Assembly: GCA_902516435.1 (NCBI GenBank)
Contig: CABXYF010000007.1
Location: 1-40,104 of the forward strand
From: an uncultured Pelagibacteraceae bacterium
Lineage (GTDB): Bacteria > Pseudomonadota > Alphaproteobacteria > Pelagibacterales > Pelagibacteraceae
DNA length: 40,104 bases
Reading direction: 5' to 3'
Within the stretch, counting starts at the first letter, position 1; every line of letters starts with the position of its first letter. A program made the translations under genes and the position numbers. Positions 26,248-33,752 of this stretch are shown here, piece by piece. A model generated the notes under the pieces. The model did not search any database. It was not told where the DNA came from and saw only the letters and a list, made by a program, of their open reading frames with translations.

Positions 26248-27135
26248 CTATTTTTTAAGCTGACCTCGGTGCTTTTGAATTCTCTGGCCGTACTGTTGAG
26301 TAACTCTATCAAAGATTATCGCAAGTGCTACTATAGCAAGACCGTTCATCATACCAAGAGCGAGATATTGGTTTGAAATTGCTTGTAAAATAGGCACTCC
26401 TAGGCCTCTGACACCAATCATCGATGCTATAACGACCATAGCCAAAGCCATCATAATTGTTTGGTTAATACCCGCAAAGATTGTCGGTAAAGAAAGAGGA
26501 ATTTGAACAGATCTTAGTTTCTGCATTGGTGTTGCTCCAAAAGCTTCACTTGCCTCTAACGTTTCTTTGTCAACTTCTCTTATTCCAAGATTTGTGAGTC
26601 TTACTATAGGTGGAAGGGCATAAATACACACCGCTAGCAGACCTGGCACTTTTCCAATACCAAGAAGCATAATTATTGGAATTAAATAAACGAAACTTGG
26701 AATAGTTTGCATCATGTCCAAAACGGGTAAAATTGTCTTCTCTGCTCTTGATGATTTAGACATTAAAACTCCGATTGGTATTCCTACTACTATGCAAACT
26801 AACGTTGAAACAGATATTATGGCAACTGTAGCCATACAATTTTTCCACATTCCAAAATATCCTATAACCAAGAAACATGCTATGGTTCCAACAACAAGTT
26901 TAATACTTCTAGATCCAATCCATGCAAGCAATGCAAAAATTCCTATAACTATGGGCCACGGACTACTAACTAATAATTTTTCTAACCAAATTAAAAAATA
27001 TAAAAGGGGGTCAAAAAAACCCTCTATTGCATCTCCATATGCTCTTGAAAATTCTTTAAAACTAAAATCAATACTCTTCTTTAGCTCTCTTAACGCCGTT
27101 CTATCCATTACAGGGATTTTGCTAAAGAATTCCAT
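26248..27135 (-). CDS. Betaine/TMAO-type ABC transporter permease
   Basis: 295 aa ProW/OpuAB-like inner-membrane permease with a single BPD-transporter domain at about residues 95-280. It contains 'PVLDMMQTIPSFVYLIP' and the ATPase-docking loop 'EASEAFGATPMQKLRSVQIP'. The N-terminus has a hydrophilic stretch before the first span, as in ProW. It follows the binding-protein gene with a hairpin between them and precedes the MetF-like gene. No ATPase gene is in this cluster, so it must use one encoded elsewhere, possibly the ProV-type ATPase at the left edge of the window. Confidence 0.92.
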   Translation of the reverse strand: MEFFSKIPVMDRTALRELKKSIDFSFKEFSRAYGDAIEGFFDPLLYFLIWLEKLLVSSPWPIVIGIFALLAWIGSRSIKLVVGTIACFLVIGYFGMWKNCMATVAIISVSTLVCIVVGIPIGVLMSKSSRAEKTILPVLDMMQTIPSFVYLIPIIMLLGIGKVPGLLAVCIYALPPIVRLTNLGIREVDKETLEASEAFGATPMQKLRSVQIPLSLPTIFAGINQTIMMALAMVVIASMIGVRGLGVPILQAISNQYLALGMMNGLAIVALAIIFDRVTQQYGQRIQKHRGQLKK

Positions 27136-27153
27136 AAATCTTTTTTATTTCAA

Positions 27154-27179
27154 TCGAACCCGTTTTACAACGGGTTCGA
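27154..27179 (-). other. Strong 11-bp hairpin between binding-protein and permease genes
   Basis: TCGAACCCGTT (27154-27164) and AACGGGTTCGA (27169-27179) pair perfectly over a 4-base loop, in a 57-base gap that starts just after the binding-protein stop. No T-run follows on the minus strand. Such stems after binding-protein genes usually protect the upstream mRNA or partly stop transcription, so that the binding protein is made in excess over the permease. Confidence 0.75.
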
Positions 27180-27192
27180 CAATTTTATTTAA

Positions 27193-28203
27193 TTAAAGTG
27201 CTTTTTTGATTTTTTTAGCAGCTGAACTTGAAACCCACTTAGTCCACACATCTTCTTGTGTTTTTAAGAATTCAATAGCAGCATCTGCACCTTCAGCTTG
27301 GTTTTCACCCATCCAAACTAACATACCATTCATGACTGGTCCTGGATAAGTTCTTTTTTCAAGATACTTCATACCTTCTTTACCAGCTGTATTTTTGTAA
27401 TTGTCAGTTGCAACAGTGTATACTTCAGATTTTACCCACGAAGATTTTAAAGGATTAGCACATTCTTGCTCTGGTTTTGACAAACAGTTATCCCAGTTAT
27501 CTTTACCAGCATACTCACCCATATCTACGGCTTGCATGTTATATTTACCAATAATAGCAGTTGGCGACCAGTAATAACCAAACCAGTTTTCACCTCTTTC
27601 AGCAGCTTTTGCTATAGAACCATCTAATCCTGCAGCAGAACCTGTCTCAACTATCATCCATCCTTTAGCTTCCATTTCCCAAGCTCTAAAATGGTTTCTG
27701 TTACTTAATTCACAGTTCCATCCTGGAGGGCAAATATGAAACCCACCTTTTGAAGGATCTTCTGGATGTGGAAATAGATCAGGTCTTTTTAAAATTGCAT
27801 CTGCAGTTGTTAATTCTGGATGCTTTTCTAAAGTTGCAGGTAGTACCCACCAACCTTCTCCAAGACCAGTGATTGGAGCTTTGTTAATTGAATGAAGTTT
27901 ACCTTCAGCAACTGCTGCTTCTAACTCAACTTTAGCAGCATTAGCCCAAAATTCAGGGGCAATATCTGGCTCACCTTTTTCTTGCATTGATGTAAATGTA
28001 GGCATTGTTGAACCAGGAACTAATTCAACGGAACATCCATAACCTTCTTCAAGTATAATCTTATCTACTTCAGCCATGAAGTTTGCTGATGCCCAGTTCA
28101 TATTAGCAATTGTTAATTTTCCACAAGCCGCGTTAGCTACACTTCCAAAAGAAGTTAAACCAAACACTAAAGCGAGTGAAAGCAGTATTCTTTTAATTTT
28201 CAT
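27193..28203 (-). CDS. Periplasmic binding protein, TmoX/OpuAC-like (TMAO or betaine)
   Basis: 336 aa secreted substrate-binding protein. Signal peptide at residues 1-25, with likely cleavage after 'SVANA'. The mature protein is OpuAC/ProX-type: 'IANMNWASANFMAEV', 'DIAPEFWANAA', 'EGWWVLPATLEKHPE', 'CPPGWNCELSNRNHF', 'WFGYYWSPTAIIGKY'. Several Trp/Tyr residues suit an aromatic box for a quaternary amine or TMAO; the paired cysteines in the 'CPPGWNC' loop resemble TmoX, the TMAO-specific form. GGGAG precedes the ATG at good spacing. First gene of the minus-strand operon, divergent from the Rieske operon, and expected to be highly expressed. Confidence 0.88.
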   Translation of the reverse strand: MKIKRILLSLALVFGLTSFGSVANAACGKLTIANMNWASANFMAEVDKIILEEGYGCSVELVPGSTMPTFTSMQEKGEPDIAPEFWANAAKVELEAAVAEGKLHSINKAPITGLGEGWWVLPATLEKHPELTTADAILKRPDLFPHPEDPSKGGFHICPPGWNCELSNRNHFRAWEMEAKGWMIVETGSAAGLDGSIAKAAERGENWFGYYWSPTAIIGKYNMQAVDMGEYAGKDNWDNCLSKPEQECANPLKSSWVKSEVYTVATDNYKNTAGKEGMKYLEKRTYPGPVMNGMLVWMGENQAEGADAAIEFLKTQEDVWTKWVSSSAAKKIKKAL

Positions 28204-28272
28204 TTATTTCTCCCAATGATTGTTAATTGAAACCATATGAACATAATAAAAAGTCAATTGCAAATTACATTC

Positions 28273-28289
28273 AACTTCAGATTGAAGTT
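28273..28289. promoter_or_regulatory. Palindrome in the divergent control region, candidate operator
   Basis: AACTTCA (28273-28279) and TGAAGTT (28283-28289) form a perfect 7-bp dyad with a 3-base centre, about 70 bases before the binding-protein start and 190 before the Rieske gene. It lies in the 273-base intergenic region that must hold promoters for both operons. It may be a transcription-factor site; no regulator gene is in the window. Confidence 0.4.
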
Positions 28290-28465
28290 AAATTGTCTTT
28301 TAAAGTGAATTTTTTAAATATAATGTTTTATTAATATGAAATTTTCATCAAATTTCTTTTTTAAAGAGTTTGTATATTTATTAAATTGTAAAACAGTTTT
28401 TCAACAAATCATTATCAGAGAGTCGTAATTCTCAAACTTTAATATTTAATTTTTAATTAAATAAC

Positions 28466-28473
28466 AAAGGAGG
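28466..28473 (+). promoter_or_regulatory. Strong ribosome-binding site of the Rieske operon
   Basis: AAAGGAGG is an almost ideal anti-Shine-Dalgarno match, only three bases from the ATG at 28477. It stands out because most genes in the window have weak or no such site. No complementary CCTCC-type sequence was seen in the upstream 250 bases, so no obvious riboswitch-like masking stem is proposed. The site supports 28477 as the true start and a well-translated first gene. Confidence 0.7.
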
Positions 28474-28476
28474 TAA

Positions 28477-29664
28477 ATGAAATTTAATAAAAAATTATCG
28501 GACATTGTAGATATTAGCAAAATTGAAGCTGTTAAAAAACCTATTGAAAAAGCACACGGTTTACCAAACGAATGCTATTTAAATGAAGATTATTTAAAAC
28601 TTGAAAGAGAAAAAATTTTTCAAAATAATTGGACAATGATAGGTGTTGCAAGTTCAGTACCTAATCCAGGAGATGTTAAACCATTTAATCTTTTAGGAAT
28701 TCCCATTTTGATTATTAGAAATAAAGATAATGAGGTAAAAGTTTTTCACAACGTTTGTAGCCATAGAGGATTTAAATTAATAGAGAAAGAGTGTAAATTA
28801 AAAAATGTTTTAAGATGCCCTTATCACTATTGGTCATATGATTTTAATGGAAATCTAGTTGCAACTCCACATATTGGTGGATTAGGAAAGCATGATGTAA
28901 AGGGTTTTGACAAAAATAAAAGTCATCTTAAAGAAATCAATTCATACATATGGATGGATTTAATTTTTATTAATATTAATTCAAATGCTCAATCATTCAA
29001 AGAGTTTATTAAACCTTTAGAAAATAGATGGTCAAAATTTATAAAAAAAGAAGATCAGGAGTTAATAAGACATTCTACTGATAACGGTTATTTTAATATG
29101 AAGGTCAATAGTAATTGGAAGTTTGCAATTGAAAATTATTGTGAAAGTTATCATCTCCCAAGTATTCATCCTGAGCTAAATAAAATTTCCAATATTTCGG
29201 ATCATTATCATATAGAAGATAAAAATTTAAGTTTTTCTGGGCAAGGAAGTAATAAATATTCTCAACAATTTGAAGGTAATGTTAAATTTAATTGTTTTCC
29301 TAACTGGCCAGCCAATTTATATCAAAAAGCAGAATACGTATCACTTTATCCAAACGCAATGATAGGTATACATGTTGATCATTTTTATGTCTTTTGGCTT
29401 GAGCCAATCTCAAATTATGAAACAAAAGAACATTTTGAATTATATTATGTAGGTGAAGAAAGTGCATCCAGCGAAGAATATAAAGAAATAAGAAGAAAAA
29501 ATTTTGAATTTTGGAAAGACGTTATGAATGAGGATATAATAGCAATAGAGGGAATGCAAAAAGGCAGAAGCTCTCCAGTATATAATGGGGGGAACTTCTC
29601 ACCAATTATGGATACACCCACATTGATGTTTCACAAATGGGTTGTAACAAATTTAATGAGATGA
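28477..29664 (+). CDS. Rieske-type oxygenase, quaternary-ammonium family (betaine/carnitine/choline-like)
   Basis: 395 aa, alpha subunit of a Rieske non-heme iron oxygenase. The [2Fe-2S] centre is C-x-H at about residue 95 ('VCSHRGFK') and C-x2-H near 114 ('CPYHYW'). The mononuclear iron site shows H226 and H231 in 'ENYCESYHLPSIHPEL', with a downstream Asp in 'NEDIIAIEGMQKG'. The bridging residue is Glu (E223) and not the common Asp, a feature of carnitine and choline/betaine oxygenases. A likely reaction is demethylation or cleavage of a trimethylammonium compound. No reductase partner is encoded nearby, so electrons must come from another locus. First gene of an eleven-gene operon, 8 bases before the betaine-homocysteine methyltransferase. 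Confidence 0.85.
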   Translation: MKFNKKLSDIVDISKIEAVKKPIEKAHGLPNECYLNEDYLKLEREKIFQNNWTMIGVASSVPNPGDVKPFNLLGIPILIIRNKDNEVKVFHNVCSHRGFKLIEKECKLKNVLRCPYHYWSYDFNGNLVATPHIGGLGKHDVKGFDKNKSHLKEINSYIWMDLIFININSNAQSFKEFIKPLENRWSKFIKKEDQELIRHSTDNGYFNMKVNSNWKFAIENYCESYHLPSIHPELNKISNISDHYHIEDKNLSFSGQGSNKYSQQFEGNVKFNCFPNWPANLYQKAEYVSLYPNAMIGIHVDHFYVFWLEPISNYETKEHFELYYVGEESASSEEYKEIRRKNFEFWKDVMNEDIIAIEGMQKGRSSPVYNGGNFSPIMDTPTLMFHKWVVTNLMR

Positions 29665-29672
29665 AAGGGTAA

Positions 29673-30716
29673 ATGATGAAAAAAAACTTAATTTCAAGAC
29701 TGAATGAGGGGCCAGTTATATTTGCTGAAGGATATTTATTTGCTATGGAAAGAAGGGGGTATCTTTCTGCCGGCGCATTTGTTCCTGAGGTCGTCTTAGA
29801 ACATCCTGATGTTGTAACACAATTGCATCGAGAATTTATTAGAGCAGGATCTGACGTTGTTCAGGCTTTCACATACTATGGTCATAGAGAGAAACTGAGA
29901 ATTATTGGTAAAGAACACTTACTTGAACCAATGCAAAAAAATGCACTCCAAATTGCTAAAGATGCAGCTAAAGAATTTAAAAATTTAGACTTAATGGTAT
30001 GTGGAGATGTCGCTAATACAAATGTATTTGATCCAAATGATAAATCTACATTTAAACAATGTCAAAAAATGTATGAGGAACAAGTACTTTGGGCAAAAGA
30101 GGCTGGAGTGGATTTTATAGTCGCTGAAACGATCAACTGGGTTGAAGAAATGAAAATAGCTCTAAAGGCAATTAAAGATGAGGGGTTAATTGCAGTTACA
30201 AATTATGCAATTCCTAGAGGAGATCTAACAAGAGATGGTTATACTGCAGGAGATGCGTGCAAAATTATAGAAGACCTCGGTGCAGATGTTGTTGGCCTTA
30301 ATTGCTATAGAGGACCAGATATGACTATGAAATTATTGAAAGAAGTTAGAAAAAAAGTTTCATGTCAAGTTGCTGGACTTCCAGTTCCTTACAGAACCAC
30401 TGAGGAAGAGCCAGGTTTTTTAAATCAAACAGATCATGGTTGTGATTGTATACCTGGTGGAAATGCCTTTCCTGTAGCATTAGATAATTTATTTTGCAAT
30501 CGATTTGAAATGGCTGAATTTGCAAAAGAATGTGTAAAAGAAAAAATTAATTTAATAGGAATTTGTTGTGGGGCAGAAGCTCATCATGTCAGAGAAATGG
30601 CTGTAGCAGTTGGAAAAAAACCAATTGCAATGAAATATATGCCTGACATGAGTAAACATTTTCATCATGGAACAGACAAAACTTTAAAGAAAGTTAATAA
30701 GGAGATAAAATATTAA
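29673..30716 (+). CDS. bhmT: Betaine-homocysteine S-methyltransferase family protein
   Basis: Moves a methyl group from glycine betaine (or a sulfonium/ammonium analogue) to homocysteine, giving methionine and dimethylglycine. 347 aa, one homocysteine-methyltransferase TIM barrel. Zinc-cysteines: 'GLNCYRG' near residue 208 and the paired 'IGICCGAEAHH' near 290. 'GAFVPEVVLEHPD' and 'AGSDVVQAFTYYGHREKL' match betaine-type enzymes. The ORF opens ATG-ATG (29673 and 29676); either could be used. The gene directly downstream is dimethylglycine dehydrogenase, which consumes its product, so the betaine role is well supported by context. Confidence 0.88.
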   Translation: MMKKNLISRLNEGPVIFAEGYLFAMERRGYLSAGAFVPEVVLEHPDVVTQLHREFIRAGSDVVQAFTYYGHREKLRIIGKEHLLEPMQKNALQIAKDAAKEFKNLDLMVCGDVANTNVFDPNDKSTFKQCQKMYEEQVLWAKEAGVDFIVAETINWVEEMKIALKAIKDEGLIAVTNYAIPRGDLTRDGYTAGDACKIIEDLGADVVGLNCYRGPDMTMKLLKEVRKKVSCQVAGLPVPYRTTEEEPGFLNQTDHGCDCIPGGNAFPVALDNLFCNRFEMAEFAKECVKEKINLIGICCGAEAHHVREMAVAVGKKPIAMKYMPDMSKHFHHGTDKTLKKVNKEIKY

Positions 30717-30720
30717 ATAA

Positions 30721-33126
30721 ATGCAAACTCATGCAAAAGTAGTAATTATAGGAGGTGGTGTTGTTGGATGTTCTATACTTTATCACCTCTCTAAATTCGG
30801 GTTAAAAGACTGTATTTTACTTGAAAGAAATGAATTAACTTCCGGTTCATCTTGGCATGCTGCTGGAAATGTTCATGTAATTTCTAATGATCCTAATATT
30901 TCAAGAATGATGGCCTATACTATTGGATTATATAAAGACATTGAAAAAGAGTCTGGTCACTCAGTTGGATTTAAACCTAGTGGAGGTTTTTATTTAGCGT
31001 CAAATGAAGTTTGGGCAGATTATCTAAAAAGAGAAAGATCCAAAGCTAGATATATGGGTCTTGATCAAGAATTTATTTCTTTAGAAGAAGTTAAAAAAAA
31101 ACACCCATTAATTGATCCATCTAGATACTTATTGGCTTTGTGGGATCCCATTGATGGAGAAGTTGATCCTTCAGGAGTGACTTATGCATTTGCAAAAGCA
31201 GCTAAAGTCTTTGGTGGAAAATATTATACACATACTGTTGTTAAGGACACTAAACAAAAACGCGATGGTTCTTGGGATGTTATTACTGAAAAAGGAAATA
31301 TTAATGCTGAAATAGTTATAAATGCTGGAGGACTATGGGCTAGAGAAGTTGGCCAATTGGCTGGATTAAATCTTCCAGTTCAGCCAATGGAACATCATTA
31401 TTTAATAACTGAAACTATTCCAGAAATTGAGGCAATGGGAGAACAAAGGTTGCCTATAGGTACTGATTTTGAAGGGAATATTTATTTTAGACAGGAAGGA
31501 AAAGGACTGTTGCTTGGAACTTATGAACCAAAATCAACTCCTTGGAAAGTTGAAGGAACACCTATGAATTTTGGTCATGAATTATTGGAACCAAAATTAG
31601 ATAATATTCAGGATAGGTTAGCAATTGGTTTTGAACGAATGCCTTCATTAGAGCGAGCAGGAATTAAAAATATTGTTAATGGACCTTTTACTTTTGGACC
31701 AGATGGCAGTCCTTTAATAGGGCCAGTTCCAGGTATGAAAAATTATTGGGTAGCAGTTGGAGTTATGGCGGGATTTTGCCAGGGGGGTGGAGTTGGAAAG
31801 TGTATAGCTGAATGGATAATCGATGGAGAGCCTTCAATTGATGTTTGGGCAATGGACGTTGCTAGATTTGGAGATTATGCATCACCTCATTATGGAACAA
31901 TCAAATCTTCAGAAAATTATGAAAGAAGATTTATAATGACTTTCCCAAACGAAACTCTTCCTAAAGGAAGAAGACAAAAAACTACTGCATTATATGATCG
32001 ATTTTTAAACCAGGGTGCAGTTATGGGAGATAGTTTTGGATTAGAAAATGTTCTTTGGTTTGCGAACAATAAAGAAGATGCATATGAAGAACCAACTATC
32101 AAAAGATCACGTTCACATAATTATGTATCAAAAGAGGTAATTAATGTTCGGGAGAATGTTGGTTTAATAGAAGTTGCTAACTTTGCTAAACATGAATTTA
32201 AAGGACCCGAGGCAAGAAAATTTTTAGATAACATATTAGCTGGTAAATTACCAAAACCTGGAAGAATTTCTTTATCCCCGATGTTAACCTACAGAGGTAA
32301 GTTATATGGTGATCTTACAGTTGCATGTTTAGAGGAGAATGAATTTATTGTTTTTGGATCAGGAGCAGCTCAAGAAATGCATAGACGATGGTTTGAAAAC
32401 CACCTTAGCAAATTTAAGGTCCAATATAAAAATAGATCTGATGAATTTCATGGAATTTCAATTGCTGGCCCTAATTCTAGAAAAATCTTAGAAAAAATTG
32501 TTAGGGAAAATGTTTCAAATGAAAAATTTAAATTTAGAGATTCACGTAGAATGTTTGTTGGAGGAGTTCCTGCTATTATAAATAGAATTTCTTTTACTGG
32601 AGAACTTGGCTACGAAATCTACGTAGCACCTCATTATCAATTAAAACTTTTTGAAGAAATAATGGAAGCGGGGAAAGAATTTGATATTAAACCATTTGGT
32701 GGACGTGCATTAATGTCTATGAGATTAGAAAAAAACTGGGGGGCTTGGACTTTCGATTATAGACCTGATTTTACTGCAAAAGAAACTGGTTTGGATACTT
32801 TTATTAATTGGGACAAAGAATTTATTGGCAAAGAGAATGCTCAAAAAGATGATAGTTTACATAAAATTACACCTTTAATAGTTGAAACAAACGATATTGA
32901 TGTAACAAATAATGAAGCGGTAATGAACGGTAAAGATAGTATAGGTTATGTAACTTCAGGTGGTTTTGCTCATTTTGTAAATAAAAGTGTAGCTTTTACA
33001 TATTTAAATAAAGATAAAATAAATAAAGAAAATAAGATCCAAATAGAAATTAATGGTGATTTGTTTAATTGTTCATTAATAAATGAACCATTATATGATC
33101 CTACAGGTCAGAAGATGAGGAGCTAA
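30721..33126 (+). CDS. Dimethylglycine/sarcosine dehydrogenase (FAD plus GcvT domains)
   Basis: 801 aa. Residues ~5-370 form an FAD-dependent DAO domain with 'VIIGGGVVGCSILYHLS'. H46 in 'SGSSWHAAGN' matches the histidine that holds FAD covalently in DMGDH. From about residue 420 a GcvT-type folate domain follows ('FTGELGYEIYVAP', 'ALMSMRLEKNWGAW') with a C-terminal barrel. It demethylates dimethylglycine to sarcosine, with THF capturing the methylene group, feeding SoxBDAG encoded at 9890-14996. Sarcosine as substrate cannot be excluded from sequence, but the adjacent bhmT favours dimethylglycine. Its stop overlaps the next start by one base. Confidence 0.9.
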   Translation: MQTHAKVVIIGGGVVGCSILYHLSKFGLKDCILLERNELTSGSSWHAAGNVHVISNDPNISRMMAYTIGLYKDIEKESGHSVGFKPSGGFYLASNEVWADYLKRERSKARYMGLDQEFISLEEVKKKHPLIDPSRYLLALWDPIDGEVDPSGVTYAFAKAAKVFGGKYYTHTVVKDTKQKRDGSWDVITEKGNINAEIVINAGGLWAREVGQLAGLNLPVQPMEHHYLITETIPEIEAMGEQRLPIGTDFEGNIYFRQEGKGLLLGTYEPKSTPWKVEGTPMNFGHELLEPKLDNIQDRLAIGFERMPSLERAGIKNIVNGPFTFGPDGSPLIGPVPGMKNYWVAVGVMAGFCQGGGVGKCIAEWIIDGEPSIDVWAMDVARFGDYASPHYGTIKSSENYERRFIMTFPNETLPKGRRQKTTALYDRFLNQGAVMGDSFGLENVLWFANNKEDAYEEPTIKRSRSHNYVSKEVINVRENVGLIEVANFAKHEFKGPEARKFLDNILAGKLPKPGRISLSPMLTYRGKLYGDLTVACLEENEFIVFGSGAAQEMHRRWFENHLSKFKVQYKNRSDEFHGISIAGPNSRKILEKIVRENVSNEKFKFRDSRRMFVGGVPAIINRISFTGELGYEIYVAPHYQLKLFEEIMEAGKEFDIKPFGGRALMSMRLEKNWGAWTFDYRPDFTAKETGLDTFINWDKEFIGKENAQKDDSLHKITPLIVETNDIDVTNNEAVMNGKDSIGYVTSGGFAHFVNKSVAFTYLNKDKINKENKIQIEINGDLFNCSLINEPLYDPTGQKMRS

Positions 33127-33752
33127 TGTCCCAGAAGGATGTAGGAAACAAAGTGCCAATTTACAAATTAAAAAAAACTGATGAGGTTATGAAGTATTAT
33201 GACGAATGGGGCGTAGAAAATAAATACGATCAAGATATGCTTGATTGGAATTATACAGGTCCAAAAGAAACCACAGAAGTATTTATTAAATATCAAAAAA
33301 ATACAGAAGCAAAAATTTATGATGCTGGTTGTGGAACAGGTTTAGTTGGTGTCGAATTGCAAAAATATGGTTATAAAAATTTTTTTGGAGCTGATCTTTC
33401 AAAAAAATTATTAGATTTAGTGCCTAAAAACTTATACCAAAAACTAGACCAGGTAGATTTAAATAAGAATATTAATGAAAAAGATGATTGTTACGATGCA
33501 GTTTTGTGTGTTGGAACTTTTACATTTGGACATGTAAAACCTCCTGCTTTAGATGAGTTTGTTAGAATTACTAAACCGGGTGGTCACATTTGTTTTACAA
33601 TTAATGAAGGAATTCATGAAGAATATGGATTTGATAAGAAGATAATAGAATTGAATCAAAAAAATAAATGGGAAGAGGTAGAATTTTTTAAATCTAATTA
33701 TATTGCCAGTAAAGATGTAAATGCTTGGTTAGGACTATATAAAGTAAAATGA
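33126..33752 (+). CDS. Class I SAM-dependent methyltransferase
   Basis: 208 aa. The SAM-binding motif I is 'IYDAGCGTGLVGVEL' (near residue 62), followed by 'GADLSKKLLDLV', the motif II-like 'DAVLCVGTFTFGHV' and 'ITKPGGHICFTINEG'. The layout resembles METTL27/WBSCR27-type small-molecule methyltransferases; the substrate is unknown. Its presence in a demethylation operon is notable: it may make, not degrade, a methylated compound, or recycle SAM-derived methyl groups. TAATG overlap upstream and ATGA overlap downstream place it firmly in the operon. Confidence 0.88.
   Translation: MSQKDVGNKVPIYKLKKTDEVMKYYDEWGVENKYDQDMLDWNYTGPKETTEVFIKYQKNTEAKIYDAGCGTGLVGVELQKYGYKNFFGADLSKKLLDLVPKNLYQKLDQVDLNKNINEKDDCYDAVLCVGTFTFGHVKPPALDEFVRITKPGGHICFTINEGIHEEYGFDKKIIELNQKNKWEEVEFFKSNYIASKDVNAWLGLYKVK

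Noticed and set aside
26714-27196. 160-aa plus-strand frame opposite the permease
   Set aside because: Antisense shadow; the minus strand has clear permease motifs and the frame runs through the intergenic hairpin.
28400-28476. SAM-V or glycine riboswitch before the Rieske gene
   Set aside because: No match to a remembered consensus and no complement to the ribosome-binding site was found, so it is not listed as a feature; an Rfam search is suggested in the findings.
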